Positions 1-6,120 of a stretch of 10,501 nt of DNA are shown piece by piece; position 1 is the first letter of the stretch; each line of letters opens with the position of its first letter. A program made the translations under genes and the position numbers. Source of the DNA: CAWDMN01 sp963803155. Its GTDB lineage: Bacteria; Acidobacteriota; Terriglobia; Versatilivoradales; Versatilivoraceae. The notes under the pieces are model-generated. The model did no database searches. It had not been told where the DNA came from and saw nothing but the letters and a program-made list of their open reading frames with translations. Location of the stretch: positions 1 to 10,501 of the forward strand of contig CAWDMN010000095.1 in the NCBI GenBank assembly GCA_963803155.1, in the 5' to 3' direction.

Positions 1-35
1 AAAAGCGCCGTCAACACACTTCGTACGGTCTTCAT
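1..35 (-). CDS. 5' end of an exported protein, cut by the window edge
   Basis: Only the first eleven codons are inside the window. Read on the minus strand from the ATG at 35-33 they give M-K-T-V-R-S-V-L-T-A-L, a Lys/Arg-containing start running into a hydrophobic stretch, as in a Sec signal peptide. A strong ribosome binding site, AAGGAG (47-42), lies 6 nt upstream, which makes the start convincing despite the short length. It follows the porin gene on the same strand after a 171-bp gap, so it may be co-transcribed with it. In some bacteria a porin precedes a periplasmic substrate-binding protein such as PstS. The visible codons cannot test that, so the product is unknown. Confidence 0.6.
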   Translation of the reverse strand, partial: MKTVRSVLTAL

Positions 36-146
36 TGAATTCTCCTTAATTTGAAAGGTTAAAATGGCAAGGCAAAACTCAGCTACAAAATCCCCGATAA
101 TCCTGGCCGCTCCAATTCAAGCGCCGCCGCCCTGATCACTCGCTGG

Positions 147-183
147 CGCTTCGTGCTTTTGGTTTGACCGCAAGCTCGAAGCG
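147..183. repeat. Imperfect inverted repeat between porin and next gene
   Basis: CGCTTCG (147-153) pairs with CGAAGCG (177-183). Inside it, after one T-T mismatch, GCTT (155-158) pairs with AAGC (172-175). That gives an 11-bp stem with one mismatch and a 13-nt loop. It lies just after the porin stop codon in the direction of minus-strand transcription. No T-run follows on the minus strand, so it does not look like a factor-independent terminator. An intercistronic hairpin protecting the porin mRNA, or a Rho-linked end, would fit better. Confidence 0.5.
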
Positions 184-206
184 GCAGGACCGCCCTTGAT
201 TTCAAC

Positions 207-1733
207 TCAGAACTTGAACTCCAGCTGGGTCATGAATCGATAGCTGGTGCCCGAGCCCATCGGGTAGGGAACATAAAACGATTTGAGGGGATTGTTCCCG
301 CGAATGGGATCCTGAATGAAGAAAAGGTTCCCCCACGTCACAGCTTTCGACAACCCAAGATCCAAGCGAATGAGGTGGGCTTTGATGTTCACGCCGCTGC
401 CGGTGCCCAGATCGTCATCCGTAAACTGGCTGATCATGGAGTTGGCATCTTTGTAAGCGTAAAGGTAACTGATGCGTGGATCTCCCAGTTTGGTGACCTT
501 GCCCAGGCTGGCGCCAGCTTGCCAGGCATACTGGTACAAAGAGGTTCCTACGTTCTTGGAGGCTTGAACATTCAGATTAAGCGGCATGTCGTGGCTTCCC
601 AATTTCCCCACGGGGGTTTGCAGGTCATAAGCGAAGTGGGCCACTTGAAAATGGCTCGCCCAATACTTGCCTCCACCCTTGGTGGTTATCCCGTTCCCGG
701 CTCCGGGCAGCGCACTGGTAAGGACCACTCCCAAGCCGGAATTCAAAAGGGCGGTTCCCCCATCGGTAATGGAAGCCAAGGCAATCTGGTTAGGCTGGTG
801 GAAAAGGTCCATGTTCAAGGTAACGGTGTGAACTACCTTTTCCTGAGTTAATTTAAATACCATTCCCTGATCGAACATCGCCGCGCTGCGCATCTGGGTA
901 CCGACGACAAAACCGGCATTGGCCCAAATGCTGCCCGGCGCCACAATAGCTACTCCGGGATTGCTCAGGAGGTATTGGCCGGCCCGGAATTCCAGGCTGC
1001 TCTTGTCGTTGAAGGGGATGCGGAACTTTTCGTGCGTCCCGGTGAAGCGAATATCGTCATCAAAAATGAACCGGGAGTTGTCGGCAAAGACCTCCTCCAT
1101 TTTGCCGCCGCGCAACGAGACATCCTTGCCCGGGTGGAAGTCCACGAAAGCTTCGGAAATAGCAATGGGATTGCGCAGGGACATGGAGGTGAAGTCCGCG
1201 TTGGTCGTCAGGTGGTTGTTTAGAGGTCCCGTGGCTAGTTGAAAATGAAAGTTCAGCTGGGAATTAATGTCCTTGTCCGTATTAAAGCGAAGACGATAGC
1301 GCCCGCGCACATTGTGGGATGCCCCGAGAACACTGGTGGCGGACCGTTCAATCGCGTCGAGACGCAGCCGCATATCGCCGCTGAACTTGAATCCGGCCAC
1401 GCTAAGCGCGGATGCGACGGGTTTTTCTTCCTTCTTCTCCGCCGGTTTGGCCGCGACGGCTTTGGCTTCCGCCTCTTTCTTAGCTATGGCTTCCTGCTCT
1501 TTTTGCAGGGCCTCCAGCATACTCTGCTGTTGCGCCATCTTTTCCCGGAGCTCCTCCATGGCCTTCTGCTGTTTTTCGATCATTTCCTTCAGCTGCGGCG
1601 AGGAGTCTCCAGTGGATTGAGCCAACAGTGCCGGCCCTCCGGCCAGGCTGACGACGAGGGCGTTGGAGATGATCCACTTCTTTGCAATACAGCGGCAACT
1701 TCGCTTCCACCATGTTTCCATGCTTATTCTCAT
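207..1733 (-). CDS. Porin-like outer-membrane beta-barrel protein with coiled-coil N-terminus
   Basis: The 508-aa product is probably an outer-membrane channel. Residues 1-38 form a signal peptide with a long basic start, a hydrophobic core near 21-37 and a likely cut after ALLA. Residues 47-90 are rich in Glu, Lys, Gln and Met with heptad-like spacing, a probable periplasmic coiled coil, followed by an Ala/Lys/Pro/Glu linker to about 106. From about residue 114 (GFKFSGDMRLRLD) alternating polar and hydrophobic strands run to the end, which finishes LEFKF. A C-terminal Phe is the usual signal for assembly by the BAM machinery. The layout resembles the putative porin family (Porin_5 type) common in Verrucomicrobiota and Acidobacteriota; I cannot identify the substrate. 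AAGGAG (1744-1739) sits 5 nt before the ATG; a second ATG four codons later is less well placed. A PhoB-type repeat array lies about 75-130 bp upstream in the correct orientation, suggesting phosphate (or another anion) uptake as an inference. Confidence 0.85.
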   Translation of the reverse strand: MRISMETWWKRSCRCIAKKWIISNALVVSLAGGPALLAQSTGDSSPQLKEMIEKQQKAMEELREKMAQQQSMLEALQKEQEAIAKKEAEAKAVAAKPAEKKEEKPVASALSVAGFKFSGDMRLRLDAIERSATSVLGASHNVRGRYRLRFNTDKDINSQLNFHFQLATGPLNNHLTTNADFTSMSLRNPIAISEAFVDFHPGKDVSLRGGKMEEVFADNSRFIFDDDIRFTGTHEKFRIPFNDKSSLEFRAGQYLLSNPGVAIVAPGSIWANAGFVVGTQMRSAAMFDQGMVFKLTQEKVVHTVTLNMDLFHQPNQIALASITDGGTALLNSGLGVVLTSALPGAGNGITTKGGGKYWASHFQVAHFAYDLQTPVGKLGSHDMPLNLNVQASKNVGTSLYQYAWQAGASLGKVTKLGDPRISYLYAYKDANSMISQFTDDDLGTGSGVNIKAHLIRLDLGLSKAVTWGNLFFIQDPIRGNNPLKSFYVPYPMGSGTSYRFMTQLEFKF

Positions 1734-1807
1734 TTTTTCTCCTTGTAAATGATTTCTCTGCGGCGCCAGATCCCAAAGGGATAAGCGGAACCAATCAAAT
1801 CACCGTT

Positions 1808-1862
1808 AACTTAAAGGTCGTTCGTTGCGTCTGTGTTTCATGCCTGTTAATTTTCCGTGAAC
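1808..1862 (-). promoter_or_regulatory. Array B: PhoB/PhoP-type 11-bp direct repeats and -10 upstream of porin
   Basis: Read on the minus strand, 7-bp units start every 11 bp: GTTCACG (1862-1856), ATTAACA (1851-1845), TGAAACA (1840-1834, poor match) and CGCAACG (1829-1823). Nine bases later TAAGTT (1813-1808) could be the -10 box. The TTCAC and TTAAC cores at this pitch follow the PhoB/PhoP box pattern (7-bp half-site plus 4-bp spacer). The start of transcription would fall about 70 bp before the porin ATG. The third unit is weak, so this array rests partly on its match in spacing to the three others in the window. Confidence 0.55.
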
Positions 1863-1997
1863 TTTCGAGCTTTGGAGGATCAAGCGAACCGATCTCATCA
1901 GGGGCGAGAATCCCCGGCTGCTGGCGCGCAGCCGCGGCAGCGTTGCGGATTTGACCCCCCGGATCCTTGTCCTTTTGGGAGGCGGAAATTCTCGATA

Positions 1998-2372
1998 TCA
2001 TTCGGCCGATTCATGCGTAAGCGGGAGTTGTTTTCCCGCGCGGCTATCTGGCCGCAAAATCGATGCAGCGGGGGAAAGAGGCGATTTTTTCCGTTTCAGC
2101 TGTTTTTCGGCTCGGGAGGGGAACTCCGCCGCAGCGAATGGCTTTTTCCTGACCAGCCGAGCTCTTGGTGTTATCTTTCCCGCGAATTCGAGCGGACACA
2201 GATTGTCGAGCAATTTCACGGCAATTTCCTGCTCCGCCCGAATCCAATCTGAAAAATGACCGCCATGGACACTGCCGCGGCTCAGAAATATTTCATAAGC
2301 CCGCCGTGCAATCATCTCCTTCAGTTCATGTTCCTCCGGGAGCGGTTGGCTGAAGTTCTTGTTTGAATTCAT
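1998..2372 (-). CDS. DUF2934 domain protein, 124 aa
   Basis: Residues 20-50 (M-IARRAYEIFLSRG, then GGHFSDW and RAEQEI) match the short DUF2934 signature: a helix with Ala-x-Arg-Ala-Tyr-x-Ile-(Tyr/Phe)-Leu, an Arg-Gly turn, and Asp-Trp followed by Ala-Glu. The domain has no established function and is frequent in soil Acidobacteriota, Verrucomicrobiota and Proteobacteria. The remaining 70 residues are Lys/Arg/Ser/Pro-rich and probably disordered. The frame stays open for 53 more codons upstream, but I place the start at 2372 because AAGGAAA lies about 8 nt before this ATG and the DUF2934 domain normally sits close to the N-terminus. It is a cytoplasmic protein with no signal peptide. It lies upstream of the porin on the same strand, about 265 bp away, with the porin's own promoter in between. 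I found no PhoB-type array in front of it. Confidence 0.8.
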   Translation of the reverse strand: MNSNKNFSQPLPEEHELKEMIARRAYEIFLSRGSVHGGHFSDWIRAEQEIAVKLLDNLCPLEFAGKITPRARLVRKKPFAAAEFPSRAEKQLKRKKSPLSPAASILRPDSRAGKQLPLTHESAE

Positions 2373-2881
2373 GGATATGGTTTCCTTTCCTAAAAGAATT
2401 TCCTCCGACCAAAGGGTGGAGATTCGCCAGCTGGATTGGCATGGGAAGAGGCGTGTTCCTTTTCTGAATAGCCGGTCTCGGATGAAAGTGCCCCAAATTG
2501 CAGGACAATAACCGAGGCCGCCATTGCCCACTCTTTTTGTGTCTTCTTTGGTGAAAAGACCATGTTTCCCCTTGAATCATGGAAATGTTGGATTAAAAAT
2601 GGTGATCTTCAAGACGGGGGAATTCTAATGGCTTCGGATTACCGAGCGGTTAAAGATGCGTTAATTCGAAGTGAATTATTCCGGCTGATTTGGCAAACAC
2701 GCCAGACGTCCACTCCAGCGGTTCTTCAGCAATTCAAAATTATCCTCTCTGCGTCATCGGAAATTCAGCTTCTCGCTTTCGGGGCATTCTCCCTCAAATC
2801 CGCACTTCTCCCAGTTTCTGGGAATATTTGTGCCAGTTTTTCCATTTGGCGGAATCCGCTTGCGAAATCATGGTGGGAGAA
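2373..2881. other. Intergenic region without a convincing gene
   Basis: This is the divergent gap between the DUF2934 gene and the receiver gene. A plus-strand frame opens here (2562-2897, with an inner ATG at 2628), but the product has no recognisable family, is poor in Gly/Asp/Glu, and no Shine-Dalgarno sequence precedes either ATG apart from a G-run. I do not call it a gene. No tRNA-like or repeated structure was noticed. The promoter for the minus-strand DUF2934 gene should lie in 2380-2560, but I cannot pick a clear -35/-10 pair. Confidence 0.5.
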
Positions 2882-2936
2882 TTTAACTCCTTGTTAACCT
2901 GCCGTTCACCTTTTCCACATATCGATAGGGTAAGAT
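2882..2936 (+). promoter_or_regulatory. Array A: PhoB/PhoP-type 11-bp direct repeats and -10 upstream of receiver gene
   Basis: Three consecutive 7-bp units start every 11 bp: TTTAACT (2882-2888), GTTAACC (2893-2899) and GTTCACC (2904-2910). A fourth in-register unit, CCACATA (2915-2921), is divergent. Nine bases further on, TAAGAT (2931-2936) matches the -10 consensus at 4 of 6 positions. The unit orientation points to the plus strand, toward the receiver gene about 220 bp downstream. This is one of the two cleanest arrays in the window. TTAAC units resemble the B. subtilis PhoP half-site TTAACA; the regulator in this organism is not visible here. Confidence 0.65.
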
Positions 2937-2963
2937 GACGGAAATTTTCTCAGCTGGCGATTA

Positions 2964-3161
2964 ATGGATTCGGCGGTTGCAGATCAGTCTGAGCGCAGGC
3001 ACCTGGCCAGGATGGGCATCTATCCTGGAAGTGCAGCCGGGGCTTCCCTCTCCGGCATCCATTTAATCGCGCAATTTAATCTTCGCATTCTCAATGGCGA
3101 TGGGGATGAAGAAGAGCGGCGAACAATAAACCGAGGATTGAAAACCATGGAGGTTTTATGA
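2964..3161 (+). CDS. Possible 65-aa leader ORF overlapping the receiver gene
   Basis: This frame begins about 28 bp after the predicted -10 box of array A. Its TGA stop (3159-3161) overlaps the two ATG codons of the receiver gene in an ATGATGA arrangement, a layout typical of translational coupling. The product (N-terminus M-D-S-A-V-A-D-Q) is mixed in composition, has no signal peptide or membrane segment, and matches no family I know. There is no good Shine-Dalgarno sequence before its ATG. The case rests on position alone; it may equally be an untranslated leader. Confidence 0.2.
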   Translation: MDSAVADQSERRHLARMGIYPGSAAGASLSGIHLIAQFNLRILNGDGDEEERRTINRGLKTMEVL

Positions 3162-3598
3162 TGAATCGTTTGATGGAAGTTGCCAGCCCCCCTCTCAGCT
3201 TGATTCCATCCCAGTATGGCCAGAAACAAAGAGCCGGGCGCATTTTGCTGGTCGATTCTCAGATTAGTCGGCGCTCCTTATTGGAATGGCTTTTGAAGAA
3301 AGAAAAGTATGAGGTGATTTCAGCGAGCAGTTTATGGAATGCCTATGAGCTATTCGAGTTGGATCGGTTTCAAATGGTAATAGCAGCCCACCAAATGCCC
3401 TACCTCAATGCGCTCCAACTGATCGAGCGTATGAAACAGGTTGAGCCGGAACTGCCCGTTCTTGTGATCGTCCCGGAAGGAAATGAAGAGATCCGGGAGA
3501 AGGCCCTGGCTGTTGGCGCCGCGGATTGCTTGGGCAAGCCTTTGGATTACACCCAGATCCTCAGTCTGATTGCATCATCTGCCCAACGAGCTTCCTAG
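3158..3598 (+). CDS. Stand-alone receiver-domain protein lacking the phosphoacceptor Asp
   Basis: The 146-aa protein is a CheY-like receiver domain (residues about 27-141) after a 26-residue unstructured start, with no output domain. The fold is clear: RILLVDSQ at 28-35 is strand 1, FQMVIAAHQMP at 71-81 is strand 3, ELPVLVIVPEG at 98-108 is strand 4, and GAADCLGKP at 120-128 is strand 5 with the conserved Lys127-Pro128. Key residues are missing. The second acidic residue of the usual Asp-Asp pair is Ser34, the phosphoacceptor Asp is Ala77, and the conserved Thr/Ser switch residue is Val105. It should therefore not be phosphorylated in the normal way and probably acts as a constitutive interaction module or binds something else. 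Two adjacent ATGs are possible. GGAGG (3149-3153) is 4 nt from the first and 7 nt from the second (3161), so the second may be the true start. Array A upstream suggests phosphate control. Confidence 0.85.
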   Translation: MMNRLMEVASPPLSLIPSQYGQKQRAGRILLVDSQISRRSLLEWLLKKEKYEVISASSLWNAYELFELDRFQMVIAAHQMPYLNALQLIERMKQVEPELPVLVIVPEGNEEIREKALAVGAADCLGKPLDYTQILSLIASSAQRAS

Positions 3599-4090
3599 GC
3601 TCTGCCCACCTCAGGGTGTCCCGCATTTTTTCAACGATAGAGAATTTTGAGGCTGGACGTCAAAAGCAGCTGGAGTCTAGGCGAAAAAGAAATGAATCAT
3701 AATAATTCATCGTGTTGAGGAGATCCCGGTATCTTGGCTCAATGAGCGGCCAGATGCGGACCCGAGCCGAATGATGTTTATGCCTGCCTCAGAGTATCTT
3801 CACTTATATAAGTTATAGAAGTCCTCCCTATTGCCTGACTTGACTTAAAAAGAATTCACAAAATTTTTACAGCGCGTTCATCGATCCGCAACAGTCATTT
3901 GGTTCAATATCCGGGAATCTGGGATCAGCGGATTTTTTCCCTGGCTTCAATAAATGATGGGGCACCGGAAAATGTTTGGGCAAATCTGCCCGGGAAGGAT
4001 GGTGATCCAATCTCTTCAATCGTTTTCTTAACATAGTGCGGCCTGTGGCTGGTCAATCACAATTTTGCAATCAAGAAAGGGACAACTTCG
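3599..4090 (+). other. Long intergenic region before the metallophosphoesterase gene
   Basis: About 490 bp hold no convincing gene. Just after the receiver stop codon a weak CACC/GGTG hairpin (3607-3618) is followed 7 nt later by a T6 run (3626-3631), a possible but poor terminator. The rest is AT-rich in its middle part and contains array C, listed separately. Downstream of the predicted transcription start near 3915 there would be a leader of about 175 nt, in which I see no clear riboswitch-like fold. Confidence 0.4.
3854..3908 (+). promoter_or_regulatory. Array C: PhoB/PhoP-type 11-bp direct repeats and -10 upstream of metallophosphoesterase
   Basis: Units start every 11 bp on the plus strand: ATTCACA (3854-3860), TTTTACA (3865-3871), GTTCATC (3876-3882) and CGCAACA (3887-3893). 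Nine bases later TTCAAT (3903-3908) fits a -10 box at 4 of 6 positions. The GTTCAT unit is close to the E. coli Pho half-site CTGTCAT. An unrelated TTGACT (3840-3845) lies just upstream but has no good -10 partner at 17 bp, so I prefer an activator-dependent promoter here. Confidence 0.6.
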
Positions 4091-5791
4091 ATGAAGGTGA
4101 AATCTCAATTTAGAAAATGGTCTATTTTACTGGTGATTTTCGCGATTTGCGCGGGAGCAATCACGGCAGCAGCCGAACCATGGAAATTCGGAGTCATGGC
4201 CGACACGCAGTGGACAACCAATGATCCGGCTGGACAGAATCTCAATACCGTAGCGGTATCCATCATTAAGCAGATCAATCAGCAATTTATCAATGAGCGC
4301 GTCAAGTTCGTCATCCAGGTGGGGGATCTTACCGATATCGGAGACGACACGGGCATCGTCACCCGAGCGGCTGCCGCCCAGGAGCTGCTTGACCATGGCA
4401 TCGGTTTTTTCCCGATGCGCGGAAACCACGAAACTTACGGCACTAACAACAGCTTTGCGATCCCCGCTTTCCAATTCAACTTTCCGCAAACCCGGGGAAT
4501 CGTCAACACCTTGGGCGCCAAAAACTTCAGCAGCCCCACGGGTGTCAGCACTGACTTGGACGGCATGAGCTATTCGTTCGACTTTGGCCCCAGGGGAAAT
4601 AAAGCCCGGTTTGTGATCCTCGATAATTGGGTGACTCCCAGCCGGAATAATGCCCCTGGCAATGGCTACAATTACGGCTACTCTTTTGGCGATCAGCAGG
4701 CCTGGATCAACAGCCGTCTGGATAAAAACAGCCGTGGCACCCTCCACGCATTTGTTTTCTCCCACCAGCCGCTCATGGCTGAAAACCACCAGGATTCACC
4801 GTTTGTCGGTTATACGGATTCCAACCCCGATATGCAGAATGTGTTCTTCAAAAATCTGAAAGATAATGGTGTCAAGTACTACATCAGCGGCCACGACCAT
4901 ATTCATCAGCGGTCCATCATTGCCAGCCCTGATGGCAATTCCAGGGTTCAGGAAATCATCTGCTCCTCCAACAGCAGCAAGTTTTACACTCCGAAGAGCT
5001 TAAGCGACGGCAAATGGTATGGACAAAAAGTCCGCGAAACCTCGGTGGCTCAAGAAATGTTCACCGTTGGTTACTACATCTACACGGTCGATGGCCCTCG
5101 CGTGACCGTCGATTTTTACTCTGACAACCATGGAAATTGGCAGTCAGATAACAACTATCCCAATGGGACTAATGACCCAACAACTTACCCGATCGGAATC
5201 ACACCCACCTTCAACTTCGTCAAGAAAGCCACCTGGGGCCACAGCCTGAACGGCCAGGAATTCCTCGTGGGCGGGACCAACCCAACCTCCTACACAATTG
5301 TCCAGGACAGCTTTGAGGATACCAAGGCAAAGATTCTTTCTGGCGAATACGGCAACAGTGCAGCGGATTATAATGGACGCAAGCTTACTCAGACAGTCAA
5401 TACCGGCTGGACCGAAGCGGATGCTCCCGACGCAAAAGATAAAGATGGGAATACCGCTAGCGACATTCTAAGTCTCTGGGGGATGGCCAACGTGGGCAGC
5501 AGCCAAACCGACAATTACACTCTCTCCCTGAGCTTCAGTCATACCAAGATGATCCCCTTAAAAATTGGGCAAGGATTGTTTGGGTTGGCGACAAAAGATG
5601 AGGAGGGCCACTGGATAAATGCGGTGGATAAGAACTTCGGCGGAACTAAGAAATTTGTTTTCGGCCCTTATAAATCCGGCTACGGGCTCGGTACATATGG
5701 AATTGACCTGAAAACACACACAGCTTGGGCGGTCATCAATTACGCTGGAGACTTCGCAGTTGCCGGATTCAGACACTTCCAGTCTCATTAG
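4091..5791 (+). CDS. Secreted calcineurin-type metallophosphoesterase
   Basis: The 566-aa protein hydrolyses a phosphoester outside the cytoplasm; the substrate is not known. Residues 1-28 form a signal peptide (basic start, hydrophobic core ILLVIFAICAG, cut near TAAA-EP). All five metal-binding blocks of the family are present: D38-x-Q40 (ADTQ), G78-D79 with D82 (VGDLTD), G111-N-H-E114, H225 (SHQP), and G267-H-D-H270. Gln replaces the usual His in the first block, as in many purple-acid-phosphatase-like and 3',5'-cyclic-nucleotide-phosphodiesterase-like relatives. The catalytic domain ends near residue 350. The remaining 200 or so residues are rich in Gly, Asn, Thr and aromatic residues, look like beta structure, and match no domain I recognise. 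No lipobox, C-terminal membrane anchor or sorting motif is seen. The SD-like AGAAAGG lies about 10 nt before the ATG. Array C upstream supports expression during phosphate limitation, like secreted phosphatases of known Pho regulons. A hairpin follows the gene about 100 bp downstream. Confidence 0.88.
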   Translation: MKVKSQFRKWSILLVIFAICAGAITAAAEPWKFGVMADTQWTTNDPAGQNLNTVAVSIIKQINQQFINERVKFVIQVGDLTDIGDDTGIVTRAAAAQELLDHGIGFFPMRGNHETYGTNNSFAIPAFQFNFPQTRGIVNTLGAKNFSSPTGVSTDLDGMSYSFDFGPRGNKARFVILDNWVTPSRNNAPGNGYNYGYSFGDQQAWINSRLDKNSRGTLHAFVFSHQPLMAENHQDSPFVGYTDSNPDMQNVFFKNLKDNGVKYYISGHDHIHQRSIIASPDGNSRVQEIICSSNSSKFYTPKSLSDGKWYGQKVRETSVAQEMFTVGYYIYTVDGPRVTVDFYSDNHGNWQSDNNYPNGTNDPTTYPIGITPTFNFVKKATWGHSLNGQEFLVGGTNPTSYTIVQDSFEDTKAKILSGEYGNSAADYNGRKLTQTVNTGWTEADAPDAKDKDGNTASDILSLWGMANVGSSQTDNYTLSLSFSHTKMIPLKIGQGLFGLATKDEEGHWINAVDKNFGGTKKFVFGPYKSGYGLGTYGIDLKTHTAWAVINYAGDFAVAGFRHFQSH

Positions 5792-5894
5792 AGCTCCCTT
5801 GGTTTCTCGGCGCCTGTCCTTAGCAGGTCATGATGATATGAGGAGAAGATGTCCGCACATTCAAGATTGAACCCAGCGGGATCAAGAAAGTCAA

Positions 5895-5919
5895 AGACCT
5901 CCGGCAAAACCGGAGGTCT
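5895..5919 (+). terminator. Perfect 10-bp hairpin downstream of the metallophosphoesterase gene
   Basis: AGACCTCCGG (5895-5904) and CCGGAGGTCT (5910-5919) pair perfectly around the loop CAAAA. It lies about 100 bp after the stop codon, where a transcript end is expected. Only GGCGTT follows, with no T-run, so termination would need another factor or the hairpin may protect the 3' end. The same structure forms on either strand. Confidence 0.6.
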
Positions 5920-6077
5920 GGCGTTATGAGAGGCTCTGAAGGACCGGCTCGTCTGTTTGAGTCTTCAACGGCTAAAGCCGCGGGGTGGACGCACGCAGGC
6001 GTTTATTGAGAAATTTCTCAGGAATGTAATAGTTAAACATGGGGTTGTTCTCTGGAGTGTTGCCAAGAAAAAAGGAT
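5920..6077. other. Intergenic region upstream of ppx
   Basis: There is no gene here. A short inverted repeat CGGCTAAAGCCG (5970-5981) occurs once in the window; similar GGCTAAAGCC-type palindromes are, from general knowledge, dispersed repeats in some Acidobacteriota and Verrucomicrobiota, but one copy proves nothing. A 14-bp palindrome at 6007-6020 is listed separately. No PhoB-type array in register was found: one GTTAAAC-like unit near 6030 has no partner 11 bp away. Confidence 0.4.
6007..6020. promoter_or_regulatory. 14-bp perfect palindrome upstream of ppx
   Basis: TGAGAAATTTCTCA is its own reverse complement. It lies about 100 bp before the ppx start codon, a normal place for a dimeric repressor or activator site. 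It is unlike the direct repeats in front of four other genes here, so ppx may be under different control. It could also be a chance AT-rich palindrome. Confidence 0.3.
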
Positions 6078-6112
6078 GGGGGGAAAAGCAGGGATTGCCC
6101 CCCGTTTTATTT
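6078..6112 (+). terminator. Terminator-like G6/C6 hairpin with T-rich tail directly before ppx
   Basis: GGGGGG (6078-6083) can pair with CCCCCC (6098-6103) around a 14-nt loop, followed by GTTTTATTTATTAATTT up to the ATG of ppx at 6121. A GC stem plus T-rich run is the form of an intrinsic terminator. It may end transcripts coming from the metallophosphoesterase side, or act as an attenuator in the ppx leader if the promoter lies upstream. Confidence 0.5.
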
Positions 6113-6120
6113 ATTAATTT

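Noticed and set aside
1795..2001. Minus-strand 68-codon frame overlapping the DUF2934 stop in an ATGA arrangement
   Set aside because: The overlap looks like coupling, but no ribosome binding site precedes it, the composition is nondescript, and it runs through the whole of array B and its -10 box.
2562..2897. Plus-strand open frame of 111 codons
   Set aside because: No family resemblance, no Shine-Dalgarno sequence at either candidate ATG, and its 3' end runs into array A. More likely a chance frame in intergenic DNA.
3840..3868. Sigma-70-like promoter from TTGACT
   Set aside because: At 17 bp the -10 position reads ATTTTT, a poor match, and the region is better explained by array C.
4127..4789. 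Long minus-strand frame of 220 codons
   Set aside because: It lies opposite the metallophosphoesterase, whose motifs are complete. This is a codon-bias shadow. The same applies to the long minus-strand frame at 9067-10110 opposite the glycosyltransferase domain.
5849..5929. 26-codon frame after the metallophosphoesterase, preceded by GAGGAG
   Set aside because: The spacing to the ATG is only 3 nt, the frame runs through the perfect hairpin at 5895-5919, and the basic Ser/Gly/Lys peptide matches nothing known.
5920..5934. 15-base stretch shared with 7704-7718 (GGCG, T or G, TATGAGAGGC)
   Set aside because: Two short copies with one difference after two genes could be a dispersed repeat, but this is too short to claim without a genome-wide count.
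5970..5981. CGGCTAAAGCCG palindrome as a REP-type element
   Set aside because: Only one copy is in the window, so a repeat family cannot be shown.
6024..6050. A PhoB-type array in front of ppx
   Set aside because: One GTTAAAC-like unit is present, but the positions 11 bp away on either side do not match the core.
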